NCBI RefSeq assembly: GCF_040529055.1
Contig: NZ_CP132342.1
Span: 3,842,001-3,906,000 of the forward strand
Source: Xanthomonas sontii
Lineage (GTDB): Bacteria; Pseudomonadota; Gammaproteobacteria; Xanthomonadales; Xanthomonadaceae
Length of the DNA: 64,000 nucleotides
Reading direction: 5' to 3'
Shown here: one piece after another, positions 45,223 through 55,624 of the stretch
Position numbering within the stretch: position 1 is the first letter of the stretch
How the letters are laid out: the number at the start of each line of letters is the position of its first letter
Position numbers and translations under genes: made by a program
The notes under the pieces: generated by a model
Databases searched by the model: none
Told to the model about the DNA's origin: nothing
What the model saw: only the letters and a program-made list of their open reading frames with translations

Positions 45223-47217
45223 ATGTCCAACTCCCTTTCGCTGTCATCCAAGCTGTGGAGCGGCTCGGCCATCGCCATCGTGCTGCCATTGGCCGCCGCC
45301 GTGTGCGGGTTCGCCCTCGGCCTGCCCGCCGGGCAGACCCTGGCGCTGGGCATCGGCGCCACCGTGCTCGCCGCCGCGGTACTGGCCTTTACCGTCCACG
45401 CCATCACCCGCTCGCTGCGGATCGCCACCACCACCCTGGCGCGCTTCGCCACCGGCAACTTCGAGGTGGTGATGCCGACGGTGCGCAACGACCAGGCCTG
45501 CGAGGTGCTGCTGGCACTGCGCCAGGTGCAGACCGGCATGCGTCAGATCAACGACGAGATCGTGCGCATGTCGCGCGAGCACGATGCCGGCGACATCGAC
45601 GTGGTGATCGAGAGCCATCGCTTCGAGGGCGAGTTCAAGGTCATCGCCGAAGGCGTCAACCGCATGGTCGGCGATCACATCGCTACCAAGAAGAAAGCGT
45701 TGGCCTGCGTCGCCGAGTTCGGTCGCGGCAATTTCGATGCGCCGCTGGAGACGCTGCCGGGCAAGAAGGTCTTCATCAACGAGATCATCGAGCAGGTGCG
45801 GCGCAACATGCAGGGGCTGATCGCGCAGATGAAGCACATGTCCGCGCAGCACGACGCCGGCGACATCGACGTGCTGATCGAGAGCCACCGTTTCGAAGGC
45901 GATTTCCGCAGCATGGCCGACGGCATCAACCGCATGGTCGGCGACCACATCGCCACCAAGAAGAAGGCGATGGCCTGCATCGCCGAATTTGGCCGCGGCA
46001 ACTTCGACGCGCCGTTGGAAGCCCTCCCGGGCAAGAAGGCGTTCATCAACGACACGATCGAGCAGGTGCGTTCCAACCTGCGCGCGCTGATCCGCGACAC
46101 CAGCCTGCTGGTCGACGCCGCCGCGGCCGGCCGTCTGGACGTGCGTGCCGACGGCAGCCTGCACCATGGCGACTTCCGCCGCATCGTCGACGGCGTCAAC
46201 CTGACCCTGGACACGGTGATCGGCCCGCTGAACGAAGCCCGCGCCGTGCTCAAGGCGATCGAGGCCGGCGACCTGACGCGGCTGGCGGACGTGCAGTGCC
46301 AGGGCCAGCTGAAGGAACTGTGCGACAGCATCAATGCCACCGTCGCGCGCCTGGCGCAGGTGGTCGGCGAGGTCAACATCAACGCCGACGCCCTGGCCAG
46401 CGCATCCGAGCAGGTCAGCGCCACGGCGCAGTCGCTGAGCCAGGCGGCCAGCGAACAGGCCGCCGGCGTCGAAGAGACCAGCGCCTCGCTGGAGCAGATG
46501 ACCGCGTCGATCTCGCAGAACACCGAAAACGCCAAGATCACCGACGGCATGGCCGCCAAGGCCGCACGCGAAGCCAACGAAGGCGGCGATGCGGTGCGCT
46601 CGACGGTGACCGCGATGAAGCAGATCGCGCAGAAGATCGGCATCATCGACGACATCGCCTACCAGACCAACCTGCTGGCGCTGAACGCGGCGATCGAGGC
46701 CGCGCGCGCCGGCGAGCACGGCAAGGGCTTTGCGGTCGTCGCCGCGGAAGTGCGCAAGCTGGCCGAGCGCAGCCAGGTGGCCGCGCAGGAAATCGGCCAG
46801 GTCGCCGAGTCCAGCGTGGAGTTGGCCGAGAACGCCGGCAAGCTGCTGGAGCAGATGGTGCCGTCGATCCGCCGCACCTCCGACCTGGTGCAGGAGATCA
46901 CCGCCGCCTCCGAGGAACAGACCTCCGGCGTCGGCCAGATCAACGCCGCGGTCGGCCAGCTCAACCAGACCACCCAGCAGGCCGCAGCCAACTCCGAGGA
47001 GCTGGCCGCCACGGCCGAGGAAATGAGCGGGCAGGCCGAGCAGTTGCAGCAGTTGATGAGTTTCTTCCGTACCAACCAGGTCGTGGCGCCGCGGCGTCCG
47101 AAGACAGTCACCGCCGGTCCGTCCCGCAGGGCGGCGCCGACGCGCAAGCGTGGGTTCGGCGAGGTCGGCCTGGCACTGGTGTCGGGGCCGGACGAAGCCC
47201 ATTTCGATACGTTCTGA
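45223..47217 (+). CDS. Chemoreceptor 2 with HAMP-like repeats and no periplasmic domain
   Basis: This 664-residue chemoreceptor is a paralogue of its neighbour. It has an N-terminal two-helix hairpin (about residues 14-62), then two about 90-residue units (about 116-205 and 206-295) spaced 270 nt apart (EFGRGNF at 45715 and 45985). A third, diverged HAMP-like unit (about 296-350, [18 protein letters not shown]) follows. The signalling hairpin tip [18 protein letters not shown] is conserved. The C-terminus EAHFDTF resembles the E. coli NWETF tether. Confidence 0.88.
   Translation: MSNSLSLSSKLWSGSAIAIVLPLAAAVCGFALGLPAGQTLALGIGATVLAAAVLAFTVHAITRSLRIATTTLARFATGNFEVVMPTVRNDQACEVLLALRQVQTGMRQINDEIVRMSREHDAGDIDVVIESHRFEGEFKVIAEGVNRMVGDHIATKKKALACVAEFGRGNFDAPLETLPGKKVFINEIIEQVRRNMQGLIAQMKHMSAQHDAGDIDVLIESHRFEGDFRSMADGINRMVGDHIATKKKAMACIAEFGRGNFDAPLEALPGKKAFINDTIEQVRSNLRALIRDTSLLVDAAAAGRLDVRADGSLHHGDFRRIVDGVNLTLDTVIGPLNEARAVLKAIEAGDLTRLADVQCQGQLKELCDSINATVARLAQVVGEVNINADALASASEQVSATAQSLSQAASEQAAGVEETSASLEQMTASISQNTENAKITDGMAAKAAREANEGGDAVRSTVTAMKQIAQKIGIIDDIAYQTNLLALNAAIEAARAGEHGKGFAVVAAEVRKLAERSQVAAQEIGQVAESSVELAENAGKLLEQMVPSIRRTSDLVQEITAASEEQTSGVGQINAAVGQLNQTTQQAAANSEELAATAEEMSGQAEQLQQLMSFFRTNQVVAPRRPKTVTAGPSRRAAPTRKRGFGEVGLALVSGPDEAHFDTF
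45568..46107 (+). repeat. 270-nt coding tandem repeat in chemoreceptor 2
   Basis: Two in-frame 270-nt units carry [34 protein letters not shown] and the [18 protein letters not shown] segment. They are homologous to the units in chemoreceptor 1. Confidence 0.8.
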
Positions 47218-47254
47218 CATCCACTTTCACGACATCACATCCAGGGGGATCACG

Positions 47255-49183
47255 ATGTTCCAGCACATGAAGATCGGCACGCGCATCGGCATCGGCTTCG
47301 GCCTGGTGTTGCTGCTGCTGTTGGGGACCGGCATTTTCGCCACGATGCAGATGGCCAGGATCAACGGCTCGTCCACGGAGCTCGCCACCAACTGGATGCC
47401 CAGCGTGCGCAACGTCGAGGAGATGAGCGCGAACTTCAACAAGCTGCGTCTGCTCGAGTTGCAGCGGGTCGTCGCCACCAGTCCAGCCGAGATGCAGGAT
47501 TACGACACACGCATGCTCAAGACACTGGAGGCGTTCGAGAACAACAGGAAGACCTATGTTCCGCTGATCTCCTCGCCCGAGGAGCAGGCGCTGTACGCGG
47601 ATTTCGCCAAGAACTTCGATCGCTACACCGAATTGCACAAGCAATTGCTGGCGCTCACCGCGCAGGGCAAGACCCAGGAGGCGACGGCCGTGCTGAACGG
47701 TGAGCAGCGGCAGATCTTCCGCAGCACCGCCGACGCGATCGACAAGCTGGTGGACCTGAACGTCAAGGGCGGCCAGGACGCCAGCGACCGCGGCGACGAA
47801 CTCTATGCGTCCGCGCGCTCGCTGATCATCGCGACCATCGTGGCGGCAGTGCTGCTGGGCGCGGTCGTGGCGTTCTTCATCGTGCGCATCCTCACCCGCC
47901 TGCTGGGCGGCGAGCCGGCCTATGTGGCCGAGATCGCCAACAAGGTGGCGCAGGGCGACCTCAACCTGGAGGTGGCGGTGCGCGCCAACGACAGCGGCAG
48001 CGCGCTGTATGCGATGCGGACCATGGTCGAGCGGCTGAAGCTGGTGATCGACGGCCAGCGCCGTGTGGTCGCGGCCGCCAACCGCGGCGACTTCTCCGAG
48101 CGGATCGCGCTGGATGGCCTGGCCGGGTTCCAGCGTGAGATGGGCCAGGGCCTGAACGATCTGGCGACCACGACCGGCGGCAGCATCCAGGACGTGGTGC
48201 GGGTGATGGGCGGCCTGGCCGAGGGCGACCTGACCCAGAGCATCGACAAGCACTACGACGGCGCCTACGCCGAAATGAAGAACTACATCAACGACACCAT
48301 CGCGCGCCTGTCGCAGGTGGTCAGCGAGGTCAACGGCAATGCCGAATCGCTGGCCAGCGCGTCGGAAGAAGTCAGCGCCACCGCGCAATCGCTGAGCCAG
48401 GCGGCCAGCGAGCAGGCCGCCGGCGTCGAAGAAACCAGCGCCTCGCTGGAGCAGATGACCGCGTCGATCTCGCAGAACACCGAAAACGCCAAGATCACCG
48501 ACGGCATGGCCAGCAAGGCCTCCAGCCAGGCGCTGGACGGCGGCGAATCGGTGCGGGCGACCGTGCAGGCGATGAAGCAGATCGCGCAGAAGATCGGCAT
48601 CATCGACGACATCGCCTACCAGACCAACCTGCTGGCGCTGAACGCGGCGATCGAGGCCGCGCGTGCCGGCGAGCACGGCAAGGGCTTTGCGGTGGTCGCC
48701 GCGGAAGTGCGCAAGCTGGCCGAACGCAGCCAGATCGCGGCGCAGGAGATCGGCGACGTCGCCAGCTCCAGCGTGGAACTGGCCGAGAACGCCGGCAAGC
48801 TGCTGGACGAGATGGTGCCGTCGATCAAGCGCACCTCCGACCTGGTGCAGGAGATCACCGCCGCCTCCGAGGAGCAGACCTCCGGCGTCGGTCAGATCAA
48901 TGCCGCGGTCGGCCAGCTCAACCAGACCACCCAGCAGGCCGCGTCCAACTCCGAGGAGCTGGCCGCCACGGCCGAGGAGATGAGCGCGCAGGCCGAACAG
49001 CTGCAGCAGCTGATGAGCTTCTTCAAGGTGCAGGGCGCCCCGCCGGCCAGGACCGCGGCGCGACGTCCCGGCGCCGGGCGCGGCCGCAACGGGCAGGCCG
49101 GTCCCAAGCCGATCGCGCGCGTCGCCAACGGCCAGCTGGTCCTGGCGGATTCGCTCGACGAAGCCCACTTCGAAACCTTCTGA
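47255..49183 (+). CDS. Chemoreceptor 3 with periplasmic four-helix-bundle sensor
   Basis: This 642-residue receptor has the classical layout. TM1 is at about 8-30, the four-helix-bundle ligand domain at about 31-185, TM2 at about 188-212, then HAMP (GDLNLEVAV) and a second HAMP-like unit ([16 protein letters not shown]). The signalling hairpin is almost identical to those of the two upstream receptors. It ends EAHFETF, an F-x-x-F tail. A GGGGG ribosome site precedes the ATG at 47255; the frame's upstream extension overlaps the previous gene. Ligand is unknown. Confidence 0.9.
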   Translation: MFQHMKIGTRIGIGFGLVLLLLLGTGIFATMQMARINGSSTELATNWMPSVRNVEEMSANFNKLRLLELQRVVATSPAEMQDYDTRMLKTLEAFENNRKTYVPLISSPEEQALYADFAKNFDRYTELHKQLLALTAQGKTQEATAVLNGEQRQIFRSTADAIDKLVDLNVKGGQDASDRGDELYASARSLIIATIVAAVLLGAVVAFFIVRILTRLLGGEPAYVAEIANKVAQGDLNLEVAVRANDSGSALYAMRTMVERLKLVIDGQRRVVAAANRGDFSERIALDGLAGFQREMGQGLNDLATTTGGSIQDVVRVMGGLAEGDLTQSIDKHYDGAYAEMKNYINDTIARLSQVVSEVNGNAESLASASEEVSATAQSLSQAASEQAAGVEETSASLEQMTASISQNTENAKITDGMASKASSQALDGGESVRATVQAMKQIAQKIGIIDDIAYQTNLLALNAAIEAARAGEHGKGFAVVAAEVRKLAERSQIAAQEIGDVASSSVELAENAGKLLDEMVPSIKRTSDLVQEITAASEEQTSGVGQINAAVGQLNQTTQQAASNSEELAATAEEMSAQAEQLQQLMSFFKVQGAPPARTAARRPGAGRGRNGQAGPKPIARVANGQLVLADSLDEAHFETF

Positions 49184-49186
49184 GAC

Positions 49187-49726
49187 ATGGCCATGAACGC
49201 TCCCGCTTCGCTTTCACCCTCCGACGCCGGCGACCTGGCCACGGACCAGTTCCTGACCTTCCTGCTCGGCAAGGAAATGTTCGGCGTCGGCATCCTCGGC
49301 ATCAAGGAGATCATCGAGTACCGCACGCCGACCGACGTGCCGATGATGCCGCCCGCGTTGCGCGGGGTGATCAACCTGCGTGGCGCCGTGGTGCCAGTGG
49401 TGGACCTGCAGCAACGCTTCGGCCGCGCGCCCAGCGAGATCAGCAAGCGCACCTGCATCGTCATCATCGAGGTGGCCAGCGGCGAGGAACGCCAGGTGCT
49501 GGGCCTGCTGGTGGACGCGGTCAGCGAGGTGCTGGAGATCGCCACCGCCGACATCGCGCCGCCGCCGGCCTTCGGGACCGGCATCCGCCGCGATTTCATC
49601 CACGGCATGGGCAAGGTCGGCGAGCGCTTCGTGATCCTGCTCGCCGCCGATGCGGTGCTGGCGCCCCAGGAGTTCGCCAGCATGACCGCGCTCGACGCCC
49701 ACCTGGAAGAAGGCATCGCCGCCTGA
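49187..49726 (+). CDS. cheW: Chemotaxis coupling protein CheW
   Basis: This 179-residue SH3-like protein links receptors to CheA. Family features are FLLGKEMFGVGILGIKEI, PALRGVINLRGAVVPVVDL and VLGLLVDAVSEVLEI. It starts three bases after the chemoreceptor 3 stop, so they are translated together. A second ATG at 49193 is possible. Confidence 0.93.
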   Translation: MAMNAPASLSPSDAGDLATDQFLTFLLGKEMFGVGILGIKEIIEYRTPTDVPMMPPALRGVINLRGAVVPVVDLQQRFGRAPSEISKRTCIVIIEVASGEERQVLGLLVDAVSEVLEIATADIAPPPAFGTGIRRDFIHGMGKVGERFVILLAADAVLAPQEFASMTALDAHLEEGIAA

Positions 49727-49774
49727 GCGGCCGTTGCCACTTAGCGCCCCTCCTTTCCTCGAAACGGATTTCGC

Positions 49775-51046
49775 ATGCCCACGTCCCCCGACACCGCCGC
49801 CCTGCACCACTTCGGCACGGTCCTGGTGGTCGACGACAGCCAGGTCCAGCGCGAACATGCGCTGGCCCTGTGCCAGCGCATGGGGGCGGTGGCGGTGGAA
49901 GGCGCGGCCGATGGGCATGCCGCGCTGGCACGGGTGACCCAGGGGCCGCCGCTGGGGCTGTTGATCGTGGACCTGGAAATGCCCGGCATGGACGGCGTGC
50001 AGTTGCTCGACGCACTGGCCCGCTGCAGCGTGCGCGTGCCGATCGTGGTCGCCTCGCAGCGCGGCGCGGCCCTGATCGACTCGGTGCTGCAGGTCGGGCG
50101 CAGCAACGGCCTGCAGGTGCTGGCGGGGCTGGAGAAACCGCTGCGCGCCGCCCAGCTCGCGGCCGCGGTGCGCGCCCACGCGCCGAGCGCACCGGCACCA
50201 CGTGACGACGCCGAGGCGCCCGGCGAGGCGACCATGGCGGCGATGCTGCGCGAGGCACTGCAACGCGGCGAGATCGAGGTGGCCTATCAGCCCAAGGTGG
50301 ACATGCGCAGCGGCCGGGTCGGCGGCGTGGAAGCGCTGGCGCGCTGGCGGCATCCCAGTGCCGGGCCGATCGCGCCGGACCGCTTCATCGCCGTGGCCGA
50401 GCGCGAAGGCCTGATCCACGCGCTCACCGCCTGCGTCGCCGACCAGGCGCTGGCACGGCTGGCGGCGTGGAAACAGGACGGGTTCCAGCTGACCCTGGCG
50501 TTGAACTTGTCGCCGAGCATGCTGCAGGACCCGAACCTGCTCGACGAACTGCTCGGGCTGCTGCGCCAGCATGGGCTGGCGCCGTCGGACCTGGTGCTGG
50601 AAATCACCGAAAGCTCGCTGGTCTGCGGCAGCGCACTGGGCATGCTGGCACGGCTGCGGCTGCAGGGCTTCGGCCTGTCGCTGGACGACTACGGCACCGG
50701 CTTCTCCTCGCTGCAGCAGCTCACCCGCATCCCCTTCACCGAATTGAAGATCGACCGCATCTTCGTCCACGACGCGCACCGCAGCCGCAACCTGCGCACG
50801 GTCCTCGAATCGGCGCTGGGCATGGCCCAGCGGCTGGGCCTGAGCACCGTCGCCGAGGGCATCGAAACGGTGGAGGACTGGACCCTGCTGCAGGAGCTGG
50901 GCTGCGACTTCGGCCAGGGCTACCTGCTGGCGCGCCCGCTGGGGGGCGGCGCGCTGCACGCCTGGCTGCTGGAGCACCAGCGCCTGCTGCAGGAACACGG
51001 TCCCACCGGCAACGCCAGCATCCCCGCTCCCGCCCCTCCCCACTGA
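49775..51046 (+). CDS. REC-EAL cyclic di-GMP phosphodiesterase
   Basis: This 423-residue protein joins a receiver domain (acidic Asp20-Asp21, phosphorylation Asp66 in LIVDLEMPGMDG, Lys in LEKPLRA) to an EAL domain. The EAL catalytic set is complete: VEALARW, LNLSPS, LEITES, LDDYGTGFSS, LKIDRIF, AEGIET and GCDFGQGYLL. It should hydrolyse cyclic di-GMP. Position between cheW and cheR suggests that CheA phosphorylates it, making cyclic di-GMP level an output of this chemosensory system. That link is inference. Confidence 0.9.
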   Translation: MPTSPDTAALHHFGTVLVVDDSQVQREHALALCQRMGAVAVEGAADGHAALARVTQGPPLGLLIVDLEMPGMDGVQLLDALARCSVRVPIVVASQRGAALIDSVLQVGRSNGLQVLAGLEKPLRAAQLAAAVRAHAPSAPAPRDDAEAPGEATMAAMLREALQRGEIEVAYQPKVDMRSGRVGGVEALARWRHPSAGPIAPDRFIAVAEREGLIHALTACVADQALARLAAWKQDGFQLTLALNLSPSMLQDPNLLDELLGLLRQHGLAPSDLVLEITESSLVCGSALGMLARLRLQGFGLSLDDYGTGFSSLQQLTRIPFTELKIDRIFVHDAHRSRNLRTVLESALGMAQRLGLSTVAEGIETVEDWTLLQELGCDFGQGYLLARPLGGGALHAWLLEHQRLLQEHGPTGNASIPAPAPPH

Positions 51047-51056
51047 CCGACCGGCC

Positions 51057-51869
51057 ATGACCATGACCAGCCACGACACCATCACCGAGCAGGAATTCGG
51101 CCGGTTCCAGCGCTTCATCTTCGACGCCGCCGGCATCACCATCTCGCCGGCCAAGAAGGCCATGCTGTGCGGGCGCCTGGGCAAGCGCCTGAAGGCGCAT
51201 TCGCTGCAGACCTACACCCAGTACCTCAAGCTGCTGGAAAGCCGCGAGGGCAGCGGCGAGGTGCAGACCGCGATCGACCTGCTGACCACCAACGAAACCT
51301 ATTTCTTCCGCGAACCCAAGCACTTCGACCTGCTGCGCAGCATCGCCGCCGCGCACACCGGCAGTACGCCGTTCCGTTGCTGGAGCGCGGCCAGTTCCAG
51401 CGGCGAGGAGGCCTACAGCATGGCCATGGTGCTGGACGATACCCTGCAGGGCCGCCCCTACGAGGTGGTCGGCACCGACATCAGCACGCGCGTGCTGGCC
51501 AAGGCGCGGACCGGCCATTATCCGCTGCTGCGCATCGAGCACATGCCGCCGGCCATGCTCAAGCGCTACTGCCTCAAGGGCCGCGGCGAGTACGAGGGCA
51601 GCATGCTGATCGACCGCAAGATCCGCGACCATGTGCGCTTCCTGCACGCCAACCTCAACGCGACGCTGCCCAACCTGGGCCAGTTCGACGTGGTGTTCCT
51701 GCGCAACGTGATGATCTACTTCAACGGCCAGACCAAGCGCGAAGTGGTGGCGCGGGTGCTCGGCACGCTCAAGCGCGGCGGCATCTTCTGCATCGGCCAC
51801 TCCGAAAGCCTCAACGACGTCAACGGCGACGTGGTGCAGATCGCGCCGTCGGTGTACCGCAAGCCATGA
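51057..51869 (+). CDS. cheR: Chemoreceptor methyltransferase CheR
   Basis: This 270-residue SAM-dependent enzyme methylates receptor glutamates. The N-terminal helical domain is followed by [30 protein letters not shown] (SAM loop) and [10 protein letters not shown]. The beta-subdomain loop [15 protein letters not shown] aligns without gaps to the tether-binding loop of enterobacterial CheR (recalled as RGTGPHEG). This suggests a tether-dependent CheR that would fit the F-x-x-F receptor tails. Confidence 0.93.
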   Translation: MTMTSHDTITEQEFGRFQRFIFDAAGITISPAKKAMLCGRLGKRLKAHSLQTYTQYLKLLESREGSGEVQTAIDLLTTNETYFFREPKHFDLLRSIAAAHTGSTPFRCWSAASSSGEEAYSMAMVLDDTLQGRPYEVVGTDISTRVLAKARTGHYPLLRIEHMPPAMLKRYCLKGRGEYEGSMLIDRKIRDHVRFLHANLNATLPNLGQFDVVFLRNVMIYFNGQTKREVVARVLGTLKRGGIFCIGHSESLNDVNGDVVQIAPSVYRKP

Positions 51870-51897
51870 ACCACGACGTCCCAGGAGGGAACCCCGC

Positions 51898-52974
51898 ATG
51901 ACCACGATCAAGGCCATGGTGATCGACGATTCGGCGGTGGTGCGCCAGGTGCTGGTCGCCGTACTCAACGACGCGCCCGGCATCGAGGTCATCGCCGCCG
52001 CGGCCGACCCGCTGCTGGCGATGGACAAGATGCGCCAGCAGTGGCCGGACGTGATCGTGCTGGACGTGGAGATGCCGAAGATGGACGGCATCACCTTCCT
52101 GCGCAAGATCATGAGCGAACGCCCCACCCCGGTGGTGATCTGCTCCACGCTCACCGAGAAAGGCGCGCGGGTGACCATGGACGCGCTGGCCGCCGGCGCG
52201 GTGGCGGTGGTGACCAAGCCCAAGCTCGGTCTCAAACAGTTCCTCACCGACTCGGCCGAGGAAATGATCGCCACGGTGAAGAGCGCCGCGCGCGCCAACG
52301 TCAAGCGCCTGTCGGCGCGGCCGGCCACGCCAGTGGTAGAACCGGAGATCAAGCACACCGCCGACGTGATCCTGCCGGCGCAGGGCGGACGCGCGCTGTC
52401 GCAGACCACCGAGCGGGTGGTGGCGATCGGCACCTCCACCGGCGGCACCCAGGCGCTGGAGGAAGTGCTGACCGCGCTGCCGCGGGTCAGCCCCGGCATC
52501 GTCATCGTCCAGCACATGCCGGAGAAATTCACCGCCGCCTTCGCCGCGCGCCTGGACACGCTGTGCCAGATCTCGGTGAAGGAAGCGGCCAACAACGACC
52601 GCGTGGTGCCGGGACGCGCGCTGATCGCGCCGGGCGGCAAGCACATGCTGCTGCGGCGCAGCGGCGCGCAGTACTTCGTCGAAGTGCTGGACGGGCCGCC
52701 GGTGAACCGGCACCGACCGTCGGTGGACGTGCTGTTCCGCTCCGCCGCGCGCGCCGCCGGCGGCAACGCGCTGGGCATCATCATGACCGGCATGGGCGAC
52801 GACGGCGCGGTCGGCCTGCTGGAGATGCGCCAGGCCGGCGCACGCACCGTGGCCCAGGACGAACAGAGCAGCGTCGTGTTCGGCATGCCCAAGGAAGCGA
52901 TCAAGCGCGGCGGCGCGGAGAAGATCCTGCCGCTCAACGCGATGGCGCGCGAGATCGGCCAGCAGCTGAGCTAG
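51898..52974 (+). CDS. cheB: Chemotaxis methylesterase/glutamine deamidase CheB
   Basis: This 358-residue protein has a receiver domain (Asp10-Asp11, phosphorylation Asp56 in [17 protein letters not shown]) and a C-terminal methylesterase. The catalytic triad is Ser in [10 protein letters not shown], His in VQHMPEKF and Asp in GMGDDGAVG. Phosphorylation by CheA activates removal of receptor methyl groups. AGGAGGG precedes the ATG by 8 nt. It is the last gene of the operon, and no cheD follows. Confidence 0.94.
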   Translation: MTTIKAMVIDDSAVVRQVLVAVLNDAPGIEVIAAAADPLLAMDKMRQQWPDVIVLDVEMPKMDGITFLRKIMSERPTPVVICSTLTEKGARVTMDALAAGAVAVVTKPKLGLKQFLTDSAEEMIATVKSAARANVKRLSARPATPVVEPEIKHTADVILPAQGGRALSQTTERVVAIGTSTGGTQALEEVLTALPRVSPGIVIVQHMPEKFTAAFAARLDTLCQISVKEAANNDRVVPGRALIAPGGKHMLLRRSGAQYFVEVLDGPPVNRHRPSVDVLFRSAARAAGGNALGIIMTGMGDDGAVGLLEMRQAGARTVAQDEQSSVVFGMPKEAIKRGGAEKILPLNAMAREIGQQLS

Positions 52975-53001
52975 CCCAGCCGGCCGCCGCACCACCCTGC
53001 C

Positions 53002-53068
53002 GCAGGAGCCGCTTCAGCCGCGACGAAGCATTCCCATGAATGTCAGTCGCGGCCGAAGCCGCTCCTGC
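53002..53068. repeat. REP-type inverted repeat (copy 2)
   Basis: Arms at 53002-53024 and 53046-53068 share the GCAGGAGCSGCTTC core with two mismatches. The element follows cheB and may end the che transcript. Confidence 0.85.
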
Positions 53069-53175
53069 AAACGCGGGCAGCCAAGCCCTGTCCCTGCCAC
53101 ACACTTTGCCGCACGCGCAGCGGCGCAAGCAGGTTCGCGGCAAGCGGCGACGCACATGCGCCCGCAAGCCTGCCC

Positions 53176-53994
53176 TCACCCCGAATTGATGTGCTCCTTG
53201 CAGTACAGCCGCCGATACGCACTGGGGGTCATGCCCAGGCGCTGGCGGAACACGCGGCGGAAGTAGCCGCTGTCGCTGAAGCCGGCGCGCTGCGCCACGT
53301 CGTCCACCGCGCAGGTGTTGACCAGCAGCAGCTTCTCGGCGAAGGCGATGCGCTGGCGATGGATCGCCTCGGTCAGCGTGGTGCCGAAGCTGCGCCGGTA
53401 GATGCGGCCCAGATAATCCGGATTGCAGTGCAGTTGCGCGGCCAGCGACGAGGCGGTGAGCGCGGTGTGGAACTGGGTGCCGATCAGTTGCTTGGCACGG
53501 TACGCCAGCGCCACCCCGGCGCGTTCGGAATCGTGCGGATCCGGCCAGGCGCCGGCCACGCATTGCAGCATCGACAGCACGATCGGTTCCAGCATCGGCA
53601 GCGTGCGCCGCTCCTCCTGCTCGGCCAGGAACCAGCGGAACAGGCCGACGAAGCGATCCGGATCGCGGATCGCAGTGCGCTGCGGCATCGACAGCGCCAC
53701 CGCGTTGTCCGCCTGCGCCGCGCCCGGTTCCAGTTCGAAATGCACCCAATAGAACCGCAGGTCGTCCGGGAACTGGCCCAGGCCGGCGTGCGCGCGGCCG
53801 GGCCACAGCAACAGCGTCTCGCCGGGGCCGACGTGGAAGTCGTTGTCCTGTTCGCGAATCGAGAGGATGCCGCGCTCGACGAAGATCAGCTCGTAGGACT
53901 GGATCACCCGCGCCGGATGCGCACCCACGCCGCGGGAAATGAACAGGCCTCCGTTCTGGACCCGGATCGGATAGGCGACGGCGAACTCGAGCAT
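53176..53994 (-). CDS. AraC-family transcriptional regulator
   Basis: This 272-residue regulator has an N-terminal cupin-like sugar-binding domain (RGVGAHPARVIQSYELIFV, FHVGPGETLLLWPG, YWVHFEL) and a C-terminal pair of helix-turn-helix motifs (SSLAAQLHCNPDYLGRIYRR, VDDVAQRAGFSDSGYFRRVF). GGGGAGA lies 9 nt before the ATG at 53994. It is divergent from the transporter and GH127 genes and is probably their sugar-responsive activator. Confidence 0.88.
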   Translation of the reverse strand: MLEFAVAYPIRVQNGGLFISRGVGAHPARVIQSYELIFVERGILSIREQDNDFHVGPGETLLLWPGRAHAGLGQFPDDLRFYWVHFELEPGAAQADNAVALSMPQRTAIRDPDRFVGLFRWFLAEQEERRTLPMLEPIVLSMLQCVAGAWPDPHDSERAGVALAYRAKQLIGTQFHTALTASSLAAQLHCNPDYLGRIYRRSFGTTLTEAIHRQRIAFAEKLLLVNTCAVDDVAQRAGFSDSGYFRRVFRQRLGMTPSAYRRLYCKEHINSG

Positions 53995-54182
53995 GTCGGA
54001 AACGTCTCCCCTTGCCTGCGCGACGCTGCACTGCAGCATTCGAATGAACGATGCCGCGCAAGGACGCCGCGGCCGCCGTGGTCGGAATCGTACCGGTTTT
54101 ATACCGCACAGACTCTTGTCGCGGGTGCGCCGCCATGCCACTTTGCGCTGGCGCCGGACCGGGCGCGCCAGGAGCCGTTACG

Positions 54183-55595
54183 TTGACCGCGACCGCCATC
54201 GGCCACGCCACCGCAGACGCCGCACCGGCCGCGACCACGCCGCGTCTGTCGCGCCTGGAGAAGTTCGGCTACGGCCTCGGCGATGCCGGCGGCACGGTGG
54301 TCACCTGCCTGATCGCCAACTTCCTCACCTTCTTCTACACCGACGTGTTCGGCCTGACCCCGGCGCTGGTCGGCACCCTGTTCACCGTGCTGCGCGTGGC
54401 CGACGCGGTGTCCGATCCGGTGATGGGCCTGATCGCCGATCGCACCCGCAGCCGCTGGGGCCGGTTCCGCGCCTGGCAACTGTGGGTCGCCGTGCCGATC
54501 GGCATCGCCTGCGTGCTGACCTTCAGCGCGCCGCAGCTGAGCGCCGGCGCCAAGATCGCCTACGCCTTCGCCAGCTACTTCCTGCTGTCGCTGTGCTACA
54601 CCGCGATCAACGTGCCCTACTGCGCGCTGATCAACAGCATGACCGGCGACCACCGCGACGTGGTCTCGGCGCAATCCTGGCGCTTCGTGCTGTGCGGCAT
54701 CGCCGGCTTCCTGGTGTCGGTCGGGCTGCCGTGGCTGGTGCGGGAGCTGGGCAACGGCGACGCCGCGCGCGGCTACCAGCTCGGCGTGGGCGTGCTGGCG
54801 GTGCTGGCGGTGCTGGCGGTGGCGATGTTCCTGTGCTGCTTCTTCGCCGTGCGCGAACGCGTGCCGGTCAGCCTGCTCGGCGGCGCCGGCATCGGCGCAC
54901 ATCTGCGCGGCCTGCTGCAGAACGACCAGTTGCGGCTGGTGCTGCTGATGTCGTTCCTGCTGATCAACGTCTACAACATCCGCGGCGGCGCCTATCTGTA
55001 CTTCATCACCTACGTGCTCGGCGGCAGCAGCGGCTATGCCTCGCTGTTCTTCGCGATGGTGGCGCTGGCCACGGTACTCGGCGCGATCGTGGTCAACGCG
55101 CTGTGCCGCCGCTTCGACCCGCTGGCGCTGTACCTGCACACCAACCTGGCGCTGGCCGCGTTCGGCGTGGCGCAGTGGTGGCTGCCGACCGGACCGGCGC
55201 AGCAGACGCTGTGGCTGGGGGTGATCTTCGTGCACTGCCTGGTGCTGGGCTTCGCGCTGCCGCTGCACTTCTCGCTGATGGCCTTCGCCGACGACTACGG
55301 CGCCTGGAAGAACCGGGTGCGTTCCTCGGGCATCAACTTCGCCTTCAACCTGTTCTGCATCAAGCTGGCCTGGGCCTCGAGCGCGGTGGTGATCAGCGCG
55401 CTGTTCGTCTACGCCGGCTACCGCGCCGGCGCCGCGCAGCAGAGTCCCGCCTCGCTGCAGGCCATCACCCTGCTGGAAACCCTGGTCCCCGCCGGCCTGC
55501 ACCTGCTGCTGGCCGCGGTGATCCTGCGCTGCCGGCTGCGCCGGCCGCTGCTGGCGAATATCGCCGCCGATCTGGCCGCACGCCCGGTGCACTGA
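54183..55595 (+). CDS. GPH-family sugar:cation symporter
   Basis: This 470-residue, 12-helix transporter belongs to the glycoside-pentoside-hexuronide family. [23 protein letters not shown] is the family loop (quoted in part: [17 protein letters not shown]). The start is most likely TTG at 54183, because AGGAG lies 8 nt before it; the ATG at 54135 has no clear ribosome site. It ends 29 nt before the GH127 gene and probably imports the sugar that enzyme acts on or releases. Confidence 0.85.
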   Translation: MTATAIGHATADAAPAATTPRLSRLEKFGYGLGDAGGTVVTCLIANFLTFFYTDVFGLTPALVGTLFTVLRVADAVSDPVMGLIADRTRSRWGRFRAWQLWVAVPIGIACVLTFSAPQLSAGAKIAYAFASYFLLSLCYTAINVPYCALINSMTGDHRDVVSAQSWRFVLCGIAGFLVSVGLPWLVRELGNGDAARGYQLGVGVLAVLAVLAVAMFLCCFFAVRERVPVSLLGGAGIGAHLRGLLQNDQLRLVLLMSFLLINVYNIRGGAYLYFITYVLGGSSGYASLFFAMVALATVLGAIVVNALCRRFDPLALYLHTNLALAAFGVAQWWLPTGPAQQTLWLGVIFVHCLVLGFALPLHFSLMAFADDYGAWKNRVRSSGINFAFNLFCIKLAWASSAVVISALFVYAGYRAGAAQQSPASLQAITLLETLVPAGLHLLLAAVILRCRLRRPLLANIAADLAARPVH

Positions 55596-55624
55596 CCTTC
55601 CCCACTCTCCAGGATCTCCGCTCC

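Noticed and set aside
51870..51897. Missing cheD between cheR and cheB
   Set aside because: The gap is only 28 nt with a ribosome site; cheD is simply not encoded in this operon.
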